Below are positions 36,558 through 45,183 of a DNA stretch of 64,000 bases, one piece after another. The stretch is from Chryseolinea lacunae (GTDB lineage: Bacteria; Bacteroidota; Bacteroidia; Cytophagales; Cyclobacteriaceae). Under the pieces are notes generated by a model that was not told the origin of the DNA, did not search any database, and saw only the letters and a program-made list of their open reading frames with translations. The stretch is from positions 310,001 through 374,000 of the forward strand of contig NZ_JAERRB010000005.1 in assembly GCF_016735595.1 (NCBI RefSeq), written 5' to 3'. A program made the position numbers and the translations under genes. The stretch's first letter is position 1; each line of letters opens with the position of its first letter.

Positions 36558-37070
36558 ATGATCATCTCGCTCATTGCGGCCATGGCGCAAAACCATACCA
36601 TCGGAAAAAACAATGACCTGCCGTGGCGGCTGCCCGACGACATGAAATTTTTCATGGACACCACCAAAGGCCACCACACCATTATGGGTCGCAAAAACTA
36701 CGATTCGATTCCGGAAAAATTCAGGCCCTTGCCCAACCGCACCAACATTGTGGTGACGCGCCAGCTGGGCTTTAAGGCACCAGGTTGCCTGGTGGTGCAC
36801 TCGCTGGAGAAAGCGCTGGAGATTGCCGAGAACAACGGCGAACGCGAAGTCTTTATGATTGGTGGCGCCGAGATTTATTCAGCCAGCCTGCCCCTTGCGG
36901 ACCGACTTTACCTGACGGAGATTCACGCCGTGATTGATGGCGACACCTTTTTTCCGGCGTTCGCGCCAACCGCGTGGAAAGAAACGTCGCGCATAAAACA
37001 CGCGTCCGATTCGCGTCACCAACATGCATTCGATTTTGTGACCTACGACCGCACGCCACCAAAAGTCTGA
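36558..37070 (+). CDS. folA: Dihydrofolate reductase
   Basis: NADPH-dependent reduction of dihydrofolate to tetrahydrofolate; 170 aa. [20 protein letters not shown] is the signature with the active-site Asp, and [20 protein letters not shown] and [25 protein letters not shown] are the conserved cofactor strands. It lies 52 bp after fmt and 25 bp before an SDR gene, a compact run on the plus strand. Confidence 0.97.
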   Translation: MIISLIAAMAQNHTIGKNNDLPWRLPDDMKFFMDTTKGHHTIMGRKNYDSIPEKFRPLPNRTNIVVTRQLGFKAPGCLVVHSLEKALEIAENNGEREVFMIGGAEIYSASLPLADRLYLTEIHAVIDGDTFFPAFAPTAWKETSRIKHASDSRHQHAFDFVTYDRTPPKV

Positions 37071-37095
37071 TGTTGTTAGCGAAACTTCCGTTGCT

Positions 37096-37896
37096 ATGGC
37101 CCGTGTGAAAAACAAAGTGATCTGGCTCACGGGGGCTTCGTCGGGAATCGGTGAGGCGCTGGCCTATGAACTTGCCCGTCGGGGCGCGAGGCTTATTCTC
37201 TCGGCACGACGCAAAGAAGAATTGGAACGTGTGAAAGGCAATTGCAGCGTCGAGGCCCAAGCCAACATCCACACACTGCCGCTCGATCTCACACAGCCGG
37301 CCACCCTGCAACTCTCAACCCAGGCCGCCATTCAGGTGTTTGGTCATATCGACATCCTCATCAACAACGCCGGCATGCGACAACGCAGCCTCATTCAGGA
37401 AACATCGCTGGAAATGGATCGCAAAATGATGGAGGTAAATTATTTCGGCACAATCGCCATCACCAAATATTTGCTGCCGCATTTTGTGCAACGCAAAGGC
37501 GGACACTTTGCCAACATCAGCAGTGTGACGGGGAAATTCGGAACACCCTACCGCTCGGGCTATGCGGCCACCAAACACGCCCTCCACGGTTTCTTCGACG
37601 CCCTGCGTGCCGAACATTGGAAAGACCACGTGTCGGTGACCATGATCTGTCCCGGCTTTATCCGCACAAACGCCTACGGGAAACCTTCGGCCGACGAAAA
37701 TTCGCCGGCCACAAAAGAAGAAGAATTCCGGGCGCGAGGCAAGTCGCCCGAGTGGTGTGCGCACAAAATTGTGCGGGCCATAGAACGCAGGAAAGAAGAA
37801 GTGTATCTGGGTGGACGCGAGGTGATGGGAGTTTACATCAAACGCTTTTTTCCGTCGTTGTTTTCGCGAATCATCCGAAAAGTTTCCACTCGATAG
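37096..37896 (+). CDS. Short-chain dehydrogenase/reductase
   Basis: A 266-aa classical SDR. The cofactor loop is TGASSGIGEALA (TGxxxGIG), the NNAG motif is present, the catalytic Ser lies in ISSVTGKFG, and Tyr-x3-Lys is YAATKHAL (GYAATKHALHGF). It resembles SDR7/DHRS7-type enzymes acting on ketones or steroids, but the substrate cannot be named. A GT1 glycosyltransferase starts 13 bp later. Confidence 0.92.
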   Translation: MARVKNKVIWLTGASSGIGEALAYELARRGARLILSARRKEELERVKGNCSVEAQANIHTLPLDLTQPATLQLSTQAAIQVFGHIDILINNAGMRQRSLIQETSLEMDRKMMEVNYFGTIAITKYLLPHFVQRKGGHFANISSVTGKFGTPYRSGYAATKHALHGFFDALRAEHWKDHVSVTMICPGFIRTNAYGKPSADENSPATKEEEFRARGKSPEWCAHKIVRAIERRKEEVYLGGREVMGVYIKRFFPSLFSRIIRKVSTR

Positions 37897-37909
37897 TTTT
37901 TTTTGAAGC

Positions 37910-39250
37910 ATGCGCATTCTGTTTCTACCCTACCATGGCTACGGGCACATTCACCCCCAGCTGGCAGTGGCCAGCATGCTGCGAACGCACGGGCATGAAG
38001 TGTTTATGGCCGGCACAACATTCTTTCAAGGCTATGTAACGCAACAGGGATTTTCATATACGCCGCTGCAATCTGTTCCGTTCGGAATGAACTTTGAAGA
38101 TTGGGTGAATCAAACCAAAAAAAAACGCTGGGTCTATTTCGCGTCGTTGAAGGACCGCATCACAGACGGGCTGTATGTTCATCGCGAAAAAGAACTTCGG
38201 GCTGTGCTTGATGCCGTTCGGCCTGACGTCATTGTGCTGGACGGAACACAGGCGACCGACTTCATTGTGCTCTATCCCCTTCTGAAACAGCGGGGCATCC
38301 GCGTCGCCGTGCTGCACGCCATGTTGCCCACGCACGTGCTGCCCGGCAGGCCCCCCGTGAACAGCGACGTGTTTCCCTCAGACGAAGAAGGGTGCGAGGA
38401 TGCCCTTTGGAAACTGGAAGAAAAGCAAACCAAAAAACAGGAACGTCAGAAATTCAAATACGCCGGCTTCGACGACGTATACATCCTTTCGCGACGGATG
38501 AAAAAAAATCGCGTGCCCGAAAAATACTGGTCGTCGTTGCGCAGTCTGCTGAATTTCTCCATCGACTGCATCCCGCAATATATTATAGCACCCCGCGCAT
38601 TTGACTTTCCCGATTTCAAAAATCAACCCTATCATCACTACCTGGGCTTTTTGGTTGGGACCAAGATGACCAGTAGTAACAGCCGGGAATTTGCCGAAGC
38701 ACTTCCCCGCCTGCTGGAACGGAAACAGCGTGAGCAACGAAAGCTTTTGTATTGCGCATTTGGCACGCTTGAAGGCGATCAGAAAAAGCTGATCACGTTG
38801 TTTCTGAACAAACTGATTGCCATAGTGAAGCAGACCCCTCATCTGCTGATCGTCTCCACCAAACAAAAGAACGAATTGACCTCACCCTTGCCCGACAATG
38901 TGTATGTGTTTGACTTTGTTCAACAGACTTTGTTGTTGCAGCACACAGACCTGTTCATTTCGCATGGGGGCTTCAATTCGGTGAGCGAGTCCATTCAGGC
39001 CGAAGTGCCCATGTTGCTCTATCCTGTGCACGACGCCTTTGATCCACGCGGCAACAGCACCCGGGTGGTCTATCATGGTATGGGTTTGCGCGGCGATGTG
39101 CAGGAACCGGAAGCGGAAGTGCTGGAAAAGATATCGGAGCTATTGGGCAATCCGCTTTACAAACAATGCTTGCGAAAAATGAACGAGGCGAACGAGGCCT
39201 GCACCGCAGAGCGCTTCATAGCCGCCTTTCAACCGGTGCTCGTAGATTGA
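37910..39250 (+). CDS. GT1-type glycosyltransferase (UGT/MGT-like)
   Basis: A 446-aa glycosyltransferase of the GT-B fold. PYHGYGHIHPQLAVASML is the N-terminal acceptor domain with the catalytic His; the C-terminal donor domain carries the HGGFNSVSESIQAEVPML loop with its HGG and Gln/Glu region. Such enzymes glucosylate small lipophilic acceptors in bacteria and plants. It forms a tight pair with the SDR upstream, which suggests reduce-then-glycosylate tailoring of one small molecule (inference). Its 3' end overlaps only a rejected extension of the next gene. Confidence 0.88.
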   Translation: MRILFLPYHGYGHIHPQLAVASMLRTHGHEVFMAGTTFFQGYVTQQGFSYTPLQSVPFGMNFEDWVNQTKKKRWVYFASLKDRITDGLYVHREKELRAVLDAVRPDVIVLDGTQATDFIVLYPLLKQRGIRVAVLHAMLPTHVLPGRPPVNSDVFPSDEEGCEDALWKLEEKQTKKQERQKFKYAGFDDVYILSRRMKKNRVPEKYWSSLRSLLNFSIDCIPQYIIAPRAFDFPDFKNQPYHHYLGFLVGTKMTSSNSREFAEALPRLLERKQREQRKLLYCAFGTLEGDQKKLITLFLNKLIAIVKQTPHLLIVSTKQKNELTSPLPDNVYVFDFVQQTLLLQHTDLFISHGGFNSVSESIQAEVPMLLYPVHDAFDPRGNSTRVVYHGMGLRGDVQEPEAEVLEKISELLGNPLYKQCLRKMNEANEACTAERFIAAFQPVLVD

Positions 39251-39333
39251 ATTGCCACGCATTTTCCGGAGCATTCATTTCGCATGCGTGGAAAAACACA
39301 ATTCGCTTTGTAACTTCACCTAAACCCAGCGTC

Positions 39334-40890
39334 ATGAAAAAAATAGTATTCCTTCTGATTCCTGTTGTTGCTCTTCTGGGCTGTGGCCGCAAGGCTCCGG
39401 TGGAAGCGCCTGCCAAAACATCGACCGATTCGGTGAAACGTTATGCCGAAAATTACCGGCCACAATTTCACTTCTCGCCCGACCACAACTGGACCAACGA
39501 TCCGAACGGACTTGTCTATTACCAGGGCGAATATCATCTCTTCTATCAATACAATCCCTATGGCGACCGCTGGGGTCACATGAGTTGGGGACACGCCGTG
39601 AGCAAGGACCTGTTGCACTGGGAACATATGCCGGTAGCCATCGAAGAATATGTTGACAAAACATCGGGTGACAGCACCATGATTTTTTCGGGCAGCGCCG
39701 TGGCCGACCTCACCAACACCAGTGGTTTTTTCCCAAAAGATTCGGGTGGGCTGGTGGCCATCTACACGTCTCACATTCACCGCCGCGGGCAACAGCTCAC
39801 GCAGCATCAAAGCATTGCCCACAGCAGCGATCGCGGACGCACGTTTACACGCTACGAAAACAATCCGGTGCTCGACATCAAGCTGAAAGATTTTCGCGAT
39901 CCGAAAGTATTCTGGTATGCACCGGAAAAAAAATGGGTGATGACCGTGGTGATCCCCAACCGATACCAGGCACAGTTCTATGAATCCAAAAATCTGAAAG
40001 ACTGGAAACTGCTGAGCACCTTTGGCCCGCTGGGCGACACGGCAAAAATCTGGGAGTGCCCCGACCTGATGCAGGTGCCCGACGCCAGCGATCCGTCGAA
40101 AAAGAAATGGGTGCTTCTCATTTCGAACTCACATCCACAAGGCCCGACCTATGTGGGCATGCAATATTTTGTCGGAAACTTTGACGGAAAAAAATTCACG
40201 CCCGAGAACCCCAAACAATATCCGTTGTATCTGGACCATGGAAAAGATTTTTATGCGGCGGTGAGCTTTAGCAATGTGCCGGAGCAAGACGGACGCACCA
40301 TCATTCTCGGATGGGCCAACAACTGGGCCTACGGCCAGCACATTCCCACCGCGCCGTGGCGTAGTGCCATGACGTTGCCGCGCGAATTGTATCTGGTGAA
40401 GACCGCGTCAGGCTTGCGCCTGCAACAGCACCCGGTGCGCGAACTGGCCACGTTGCGCGGCGACAGCGTTGCCATGCAGGCTTCGGGTGAGACACCCATT
40501 GGAAAGGCAACCGAGGTGGAGTATGTCTTCACCGGCGGAACGGCAACGTCGTTTGGCATAACCCTGGCCACGGGTGCGAATGAGCAAACGCGTATCGGCT
40601 ACGACAAGACCAAAGGCGAAGTGTTTGTGGATCGCACCGCGTCGGGCAATGTGAGCTTTGATCCGGCATTTCCCAGCATTGAACGCGCACCCGCATCGTT
40701 GAAAAACGGTGTATTGAAATTGCACGTCTACATCGATCACTCTATTGTGGAAGTTTATATCAATGACGGCGACCAGGTGATTACCGATCAGATTTTTCCT
40801 TCGTCCAACTATGCTCTGAAGCTGTGGAGCGAAGGCGGTGATGCAAAAACCGATCTGCAGATCTGGGATGTGAAATCGGTGTGGCCTTAG
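39334..40890 (+). CDS. GH32 lipoprotein (levanase/fructosidase)
   Basis: A 518-aa exported beta-fructosidase. The signal peptide ends in lipobox ALLGCG. The catalytic triad of GH32 is visible: nucleophile Asp in NWTNDPNGLVYY, transition-state Asp in DFRDPKVFW, and acid/base Glu in WECPDLM. The C-terminal beta-sandwich ends with DHSIVEVYINDGDQVI. It would release fructose from levan, inulin or sucrose outside the cytoplasm. No fructokinase, SusC or SusD gene is adjacent. Start ATG at 39334; upstream in-frame codons run into the glycosyltransferase. Confidence 0.95.
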   Translation: MKKIVFLLIPVVALLGCGRKAPVEAPAKTSTDSVKRYAENYRPQFHFSPDHNWTNDPNGLVYYQGEYHLFYQYNPYGDRWGHMSWGHAVSKDLLHWEHMPVAIEEYVDKTSGDSTMIFSGSAVADLTNTSGFFPKDSGGLVAIYTSHIHRRGQQLTQHQSIAHSSDRGRTFTRYENNPVLDIKLKDFRDPKVFWYAPEKKWVMTVVIPNRYQAQFYESKNLKDWKLLSTFGPLGDTAKIWECPDLMQVPDASDPSKKKWVLLISNSHPQGPTYVGMQYFVGNFDGKKFTPENPKQYPLYLDHGKDFYAAVSFSNVPEQDGRTIILGWANNWAYGQHIPTAPWRSAMTLPRELYLVKTASGLRLQQHPVRELATLRGDSVAMQASGETPIGKATEVEYVFTGGTATSFGITLATGANEQTRIGYDKTKGEVFVDRTASGNVSFDPAFPSIERAPASLKNGVLKLHVYIDHSIVEVYINDGDQVITDQIFPSSNYALKLWSEGGDAKTDLQIWDVKSVWP

Positions 40891-40962
40891 CGGCCACTAC
40901 GCGCAATTTTCTTGATCATTAAAATCAACATATCACGCAACAGTCGACATGCAGTTAGCATA

Positions 40963-40980
40963 CCGTTCCTTCTGGAACGG
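40963..40980. terminator. Hairpin between convergent genes
   Basis: CCGTTCC and GGAACGG form a perfect 7-bp stem with a 4-nt TTCT loop, 2 bases past the stop of the minus-strand beta-lactamase-like gene and 72 bases past the GH32 stop. No T-run is seen on either strand. Confidence 0.4.
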
Positions 40981-40982
40981 GT

Positions 40983-41885
40983 TCATTCTTCCTTTTGCTG
41001 CGCCACGTAGTTGTAGATGATTTTGGAAACGGTGCTTAGCGCTTCAACGCCTGCCTTTTCATCTTTCAGTTGTTTCGACAACAGAATGAGCACATACTTG
41101 CGGCCATCGGGCAAAAAGACAATGGCCGAGTCATGATGAACGCCGGTGACCCATCCGGTTTTGTGGGCCACTTTCACGCTGTCGGGAAGCTGGGCGGGAA
41201 TGATGTCGTTGTATTTCTGGTCGAGCAGGATGTTGACCATGGCTTTTGAGGCTTCGGGATTCACCGCCTCGCCGTTGGCCAGTTTTTCAAAAATCACCAG
41301 CAGGTCGTAGGCGGTGGTAACGTTGTTTAGTTTTTTCTCGAACGCCTTTTGGTCCTCCACGCCCCGACGCACCTGAATGTCTTTGGCTCCCAAGTCGCGC
41401 ACGGTCTGCGTCACCTTTTTGCCATCGGCCATTTCGATGAGAATGTTTGTAGACAGGTTGCTGCTGACGGTGATCATTTCGTAGACCAGCGAGGCGATGG
41501 TTCTTTTTTTGCCCAGCTGGTTATAAAGTTCATACTCGCTGTCGTCTTTGGGATCGAGGCTGTAGGCACTGCTGTCGACAATGCTCTTGAAATCATTCTT
41601 CAATACAATTGAATCCTGTAGCGAATATCTTCCTTCGGCCGCTTGCTTAAACACTTCGATCATGACGGGCGTTTTCATGGTGCTGGCCGCATGAAAGGTG
41701 TCGTGTTCGTTCATCAGAATTTCGTCGCCAGTGCCCAGGTCATGGAAGGCCACGGCAAATGTTCCTTCCTGTGCAGACAGCACGCTGGCTATTTCATCTT
41801 TTACTTTTTCTTTTTCGGATTTGCAGGAAGCGAGAACAACGCCAAGGGCCAGCGTCAGAAACACGATGCGGGAACGATTCATCAT
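40983..41885 (-). CDS. Class A beta-lactamase-like lipoprotein
   Basis: A 300-aa serine hydrolase of the class A beta-lactamase fold. Lipobox VLASC. The nucleophile SxxK is ASTMKTPVM, the SxN motif is VSSNLSTN, and the KTG triad is AHKTGWVTG. The omega-loop region RRGVEDQKAFEKKLNN has acidic residues, but the usual ExxLN is not exact, so lactam hydrolysis is uncertain. Close relatives in Bacteroidota are often annotated only as serine hydrolases. Two ATG codons stand together at 41885 and 41882. Divergent from the SnoaL-like gene. Confidence 0.86.
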   Translation of the reverse strand: MMNRSRIVFLTLALGVVLASCKSEKEKVKDEIASVLSAQEGTFAVAFHDLGTGDEILMNEHDTFHAASTMKTPVMIEVFKQAAEGRYSLQDSIVLKNDFKSIVDSSAYSLDPKDDSEYELYNQLGKKRTIASLVYEMITVSSNLSTNILIEMADGKKVTQTVRDLGAKDIQVRRGVEDQKAFEKKLNNVTTAYDLLVIFEKLANGEAVNPEASKAMVNILLDQKYNDIIPAQLPDSVKVAHKTGWVTGVHHDSAIVFLPDGRKYVLILLSKQLKDEKAGVEALSTVSKIIYNYVAQQKEE

Positions 41886-41971
41886 AGGGCGTGCAGAAAA
41901 GATTTAGGCTTCCTAAATTTAGCAATACAAATCATTATCTTAACCGTTTAATTTTTTTAACCCCTCTATCC

Positions 41972-42415
41972 ATGAATTCTAAAACGACCACTCTTCTGCT
42001 CTTCACCCTGGCGGCGGCGATCTTTGCCTGTGCGCCAAAGAAAACGGAAACGTCGGATTCCAACCATGACGAGGCCACGCGTAGTGTGCTGGAACACCAC
42101 TGGAAATCGTTTCAGGACCGCGACATCGATGGGCTTATGTCCGACTATACCGACGAGTCCATTCTCATCACACCCGACCGGACTTACAAAGGGCTGGCCG
42201 AAATCCGCGACAATTATATAAAGGCTTTCGCGGTGTTTCCCAAAGATTCCACTACCATGAAAATCACCAAAACGATTGTGCAGGACGACCTGGGTTATAT
42301 TCTGTGGGAGGCGACAGTTCCGAAGTTTAAACTTCCCTATGCCACCGACACCTTCATTATCCGAAACGGAAAAATTGCCCGACAAACCTTCGCCGGCGCA
42401 CCCGATTTTCTCTGA
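41972..42415 (+). CDS. SnoaL/NTF2-like lipoprotein
   Basis: A 147-aa predicted lipoprotein, lipobox IFACA. The mature part is one NTF2-like cone: helix SVLEHHWKSFQDRDIDGLM, strand YTDESILITPD, then YKGLAEIRDNYIKAF. These pockets bind or convert small molecules (SnoaL, ketosteroid isomerase types), but no catalytic set can be named. The ATG at 41972 puts the signal first; the in-frame extension upstream is ignored. Confidence 0.8.
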   Translation: MNSKTTTLLLFTLAAAIFACAPKKTETSDSNHDEATRSVLEHHWKSFQDRDIDGLMSDYTDESILITPDRTYKGLAEIRDNYIKAFAVFPKDSTTMKITKTIVQDDLGYILWEATVPKFKLPYATDTFIIRNGKIARQTFAGAPDFL

Positions 42416-42692
42416 ACAATTGTGCGCGTAGCCCGGCGGTAAGTTGCATCGCTGGATTTGGATGAACGTGGACAATCAACGTTGCTGGCAGGCCTTTATC
42501 AGTCGCCCGAACAGTCCGCCAACGCACAGACCTGACCGTGATTGAACAAACGTGTTTGTTGCAAAGGGCGATTCCGGCGCAATGGAGGATGTTGGCGAGT
42601 TTGGTTCGAATTTGGAATAGCGTCTTGTAAAGTATATCCGGACGCACTGCCTTTTTGGGCTGCGCGATCAATGGAACCTAACACCAAACCGC
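42416..42692. other. 277-bp gap before ABC permease, no gene seen
   Basis: No frame with protein-like composition spans it. It is less GC-skewed than its surroundings and contains the stretch CAAACGTGTTTG (42546-42557), a small palindrome. Neither a clear promoter nor a terminator was found. Confidence 0.3.
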
Positions 42693-45104
42693 ATGGCTCT
42701 TCATTCCCTTACCCTCGCGTGGCGCAATCTGGTCCGTCACAAATCGTTTACCATCATCAACGTGCTGGGGCTTTCCATCGGCATCACGTGCTGTCTTTCG
42801 TTGCTGGTGTTTGTGCAGTATGAAACGAGCTTCGATGCCTATCATAAACACGCCTCCCAAACCTACCGGGTGGTCGAAGATTTCAAAAACCCCGAGGGCA
42901 CGTTGCATTGGAACACCACGGCCTATCCACTGGCCGAAGCGCTGCGCAACGACTTCCAGGAAATTCCCCTCGTGACACAAACGGCCGGACCGCTGCATCG
43001 CCTGTTCAAGATTGAAGATGCACAGGGCAACGTGTCGCGCTATGAAGAAGACCGCGTGATGATGGTGGACCCGTTCTATCCTAAAGTGTTCGACATTGCC
43101 TGGCTCGCGGGCAACCCGGAAACCGCATTGCTCCAACCCAACTCTGCCGTGCTCACCGAAACCCTGGCGCGCAAGTTTTTTGGCGACGCCATGAAAAGCC
43201 ATGAATCTGTTTTAGGCAAACACATCCTCCTCGAAAACAAAGACGAGCTCACCGTGACAGGGCTTGTGGCCGATGCGCCCATGAACAGCAACCTGCGCTA
43301 CACGATGCTCATTCCGTATGCGTTTTTCAAAGTCAACAATCCCTACTTCAGTGGCAACTGGTCGGGCAACTACCAGGGCACAACCTTTGTGGTTTTGCAG
43401 CCCGGCCAATCGGCCGCCGCGCTTGAAACGCGCATTGCCGCGTGGAAGAAAAAATACCTGAAGCCCGAAGACGACAAACGTATTTCCTATGCACTACAAC
43501 CACTGACCGAAGCCCACAACGACGAGCTGTATGGCGCCGGGCCGCAGGGCTACACCATGCCGCAAAAGTTTATCTTCGCCGCCACAGGCATCGGCTTTTT
43601 TATCCTCCTCATCGCCTGTGTCAACTTCATCAACCTGGCCACGGCCCTGGCGGCCAACCGTGCCAAGGAAGTGGGCATCCGCAAGGTGCTGGGCAGTTCC
43701 AGGTTTGGGTTGGTGAAACAATTCCTGCGCGAACACAGCCTGCTCATTGTGTTGTCGCTGCTGGTGTCGCTCGCGCTCACGCAAGGGGTGCTGCGGTACC
43801 TCAACACGGCGTTGGCCATCATTGACCTGAAGCTGGCCATGGACGCAAACGTGTTGCTGTGGGCGCTGGGCATTGGTGTGGTGGTGATGTTGCTGGCCTG
43901 TTTCTATCCGGCCCTGGTGATGTCGGCATTGCGCCCTATCGAAGCGTTGAAAAGTAAATTCTCGGGACGCGACAGTCGCGGGCTTTCGCTGCGGCGGTCG
44001 CTCATTGTATTTCAGTTTGCCATCGTTCAGTTGTTCATCATCGCCACCATTGTGGCCGCCACGCAAATGGACTACTTCCGGCAGAAGGATCTGGGCTTTA
44101 GCAAAGACGCCGTGCTCATCACCTATATTCACAACGGCAAAGATCATGAAACCTTCCGTCAGCGGTTGTTGTCTAACCCGGCCGTTGCCGATGTCACCTT
44201 CTCGTCGAGCAGCCCCATGGCAAGCTACGACTATCGCTACGGCACCAGCTATCGCCTGCCCGCCCAGCCAGTGGAAGAGGGCAAAGAAGCCGAAATGAAA
44301 GGCGCCGACGCGAACTACCTCTCCTTCTACAATCTTCAACTGCTTGCCGGAAGAAATTTCACAAAGGTCGAGGAAAACCTGAGCGAATTTATTGTGAACG
44401 AAACCCTCCTGAAAGGTTTGGGATGGACTCCCGAAGAAGCTGTGGGCCGTCGCCTCACCATCAACGAAGGCGAAGGCACTGTGGTGGGTGTGGTGAAAGA
44501 TTTTCACAACGAGTCGTTGCAGGAAGCGATCACACCCTGCCTGCTCATCAACTGGCAACCGTTTCTGGAGTTCACCAGCATCAAAGTTTCCGACCAGGCA
44601 AACCTGGCCGAAACCGTTTCGTTTGTGGAGCGCACGTGGAAGAGCACCTATCCCGAAGGCATCTATTCGTATGAGTTTCTGGACGACGCCCTGGCTCGGA
44701 AGTATGCCCTGCAGCAACTCGTGTTTCAGGGCTTCACATCGTTTGCCGGGCTCACCATCTGCATTGGTTGTCTGGGCCTCTATGGGCTACTGTCGTTCAT
44801 TGCCATTCGCAAAACCAAGGAGGTTGGCATCCGCAAAGTGCTGGGCGCCTCGGTGCGACAGATTGTGATGTTGTTTAGCCGCGAGTTCATCGTGCTGTTG
44901 CTGGTGGCCTTTGCCGTGGCAGCGCCGCTCGCAGCCTGGCTCATGGAACACTGGCTCCAGGACTTTGCCTATCGCATCTCGCTTTCGTGGTGGATGTTTG
45001 TCCTGGGTGCCGTGGTTACGCTGGCCATCATGCTGTTCACCATCGGCTACAAGAGTGTGCGCGCTGGCATGGCCAACCCCGTAGATGCTTTGCGAAACGA
45101 ATAA
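42693..45104 (+). CDS. MacB/FtsX-type ABC permease
   Basis: An 803-aa inner-membrane permease with the duplicated layout common in Bacteroidota: TM1 (IINVLGLSIGITCCLSLLVF), a periplasmic MacB core (about 50-280), three TM helices forming FtsX domain 1 (KEVGIRKVLGSSRF), a second periplasmic core (about 440-660) and a second FtsX domain (KEVGIRKVLGASVRQIV). Such proteins move lipopeptides, drugs or act as mechanotransmitters. No ATPase gene is beside it; the ATPase partner must be elsewhere. The closing NPVDALRNE is the family's typical end. Confidence 0.94.
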   Translation: MALHSLTLAWRNLVRHKSFTIINVLGLSIGITCCLSLLVFVQYETSFDAYHKHASQTYRVVEDFKNPEGTLHWNTTAYPLAEALRNDFQEIPLVTQTAGPLHRLFKIEDAQGNVSRYEEDRVMMVDPFYPKVFDIAWLAGNPETALLQPNSAVLTETLARKFFGDAMKSHESVLGKHILLENKDELTVTGLVADAPMNSNLRYTMLIPYAFFKVNNPYFSGNWSGNYQGTTFVVLQPGQSAAALETRIAAWKKKYLKPEDDKRISYALQPLTEAHNDELYGAGPQGYTMPQKFIFAATGIGFFILLIACVNFINLATALAANRAKEVGIRKVLGSSRFGLVKQFLREHSLLIVLSLLVSLALTQGVLRYLNTALAIIDLKLAMDANVLLWALGIGVVVMLLACFYPALVMSALRPIEALKSKFSGRDSRGLSLRRSLIVFQFAIVQLFIIATIVAATQMDYFRQKDLGFSKDAVLITYIHNGKDHETFRQRLLSNPAVADVTFSSSSPMASYDYRYGTSYRLPAQPVEEGKEAEMKGADANYLSFYNLQLLAGRNFTKVEENLSEFIVNETLLKGLGWTPEEAVGRRLTINEGEGTVVGVVKDFHNESLQEAITPCLLINWQPFLEFTSIKVSDQANLAETVSFVERTWKSTYPEGIYSYEFLDDALARKYALQQLVFQGFTSFAGLTICIGCLGLYGLLSFIAIRKTKEVGIRKVLGASVRQIVMLFSREFIVLLLVAFAVAAPLAAWLMEHWLQDFAYRISLSWWMFVLGAVVTLAIMLFTIGYKSVRAGMANPVDALRNE

Positions 45105-45183
45105 GCCATTGGCCGAAGCAACGTGAGGGCATGTTACATTCGCGGTTCATTCTTTATATTCGTATCGCATTCCCGAACGAACT

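Noticed and set aside
42357-42671. Minus-strand frame in the 277-bp gap
   Set aside because: Overlaps the SnoaL-like gene end and has no recognisable domain; not enough to call a gene.
43494-44717. 407-codon minus-strand frame
   Set aside because: Antisense of the ABC permease gene.
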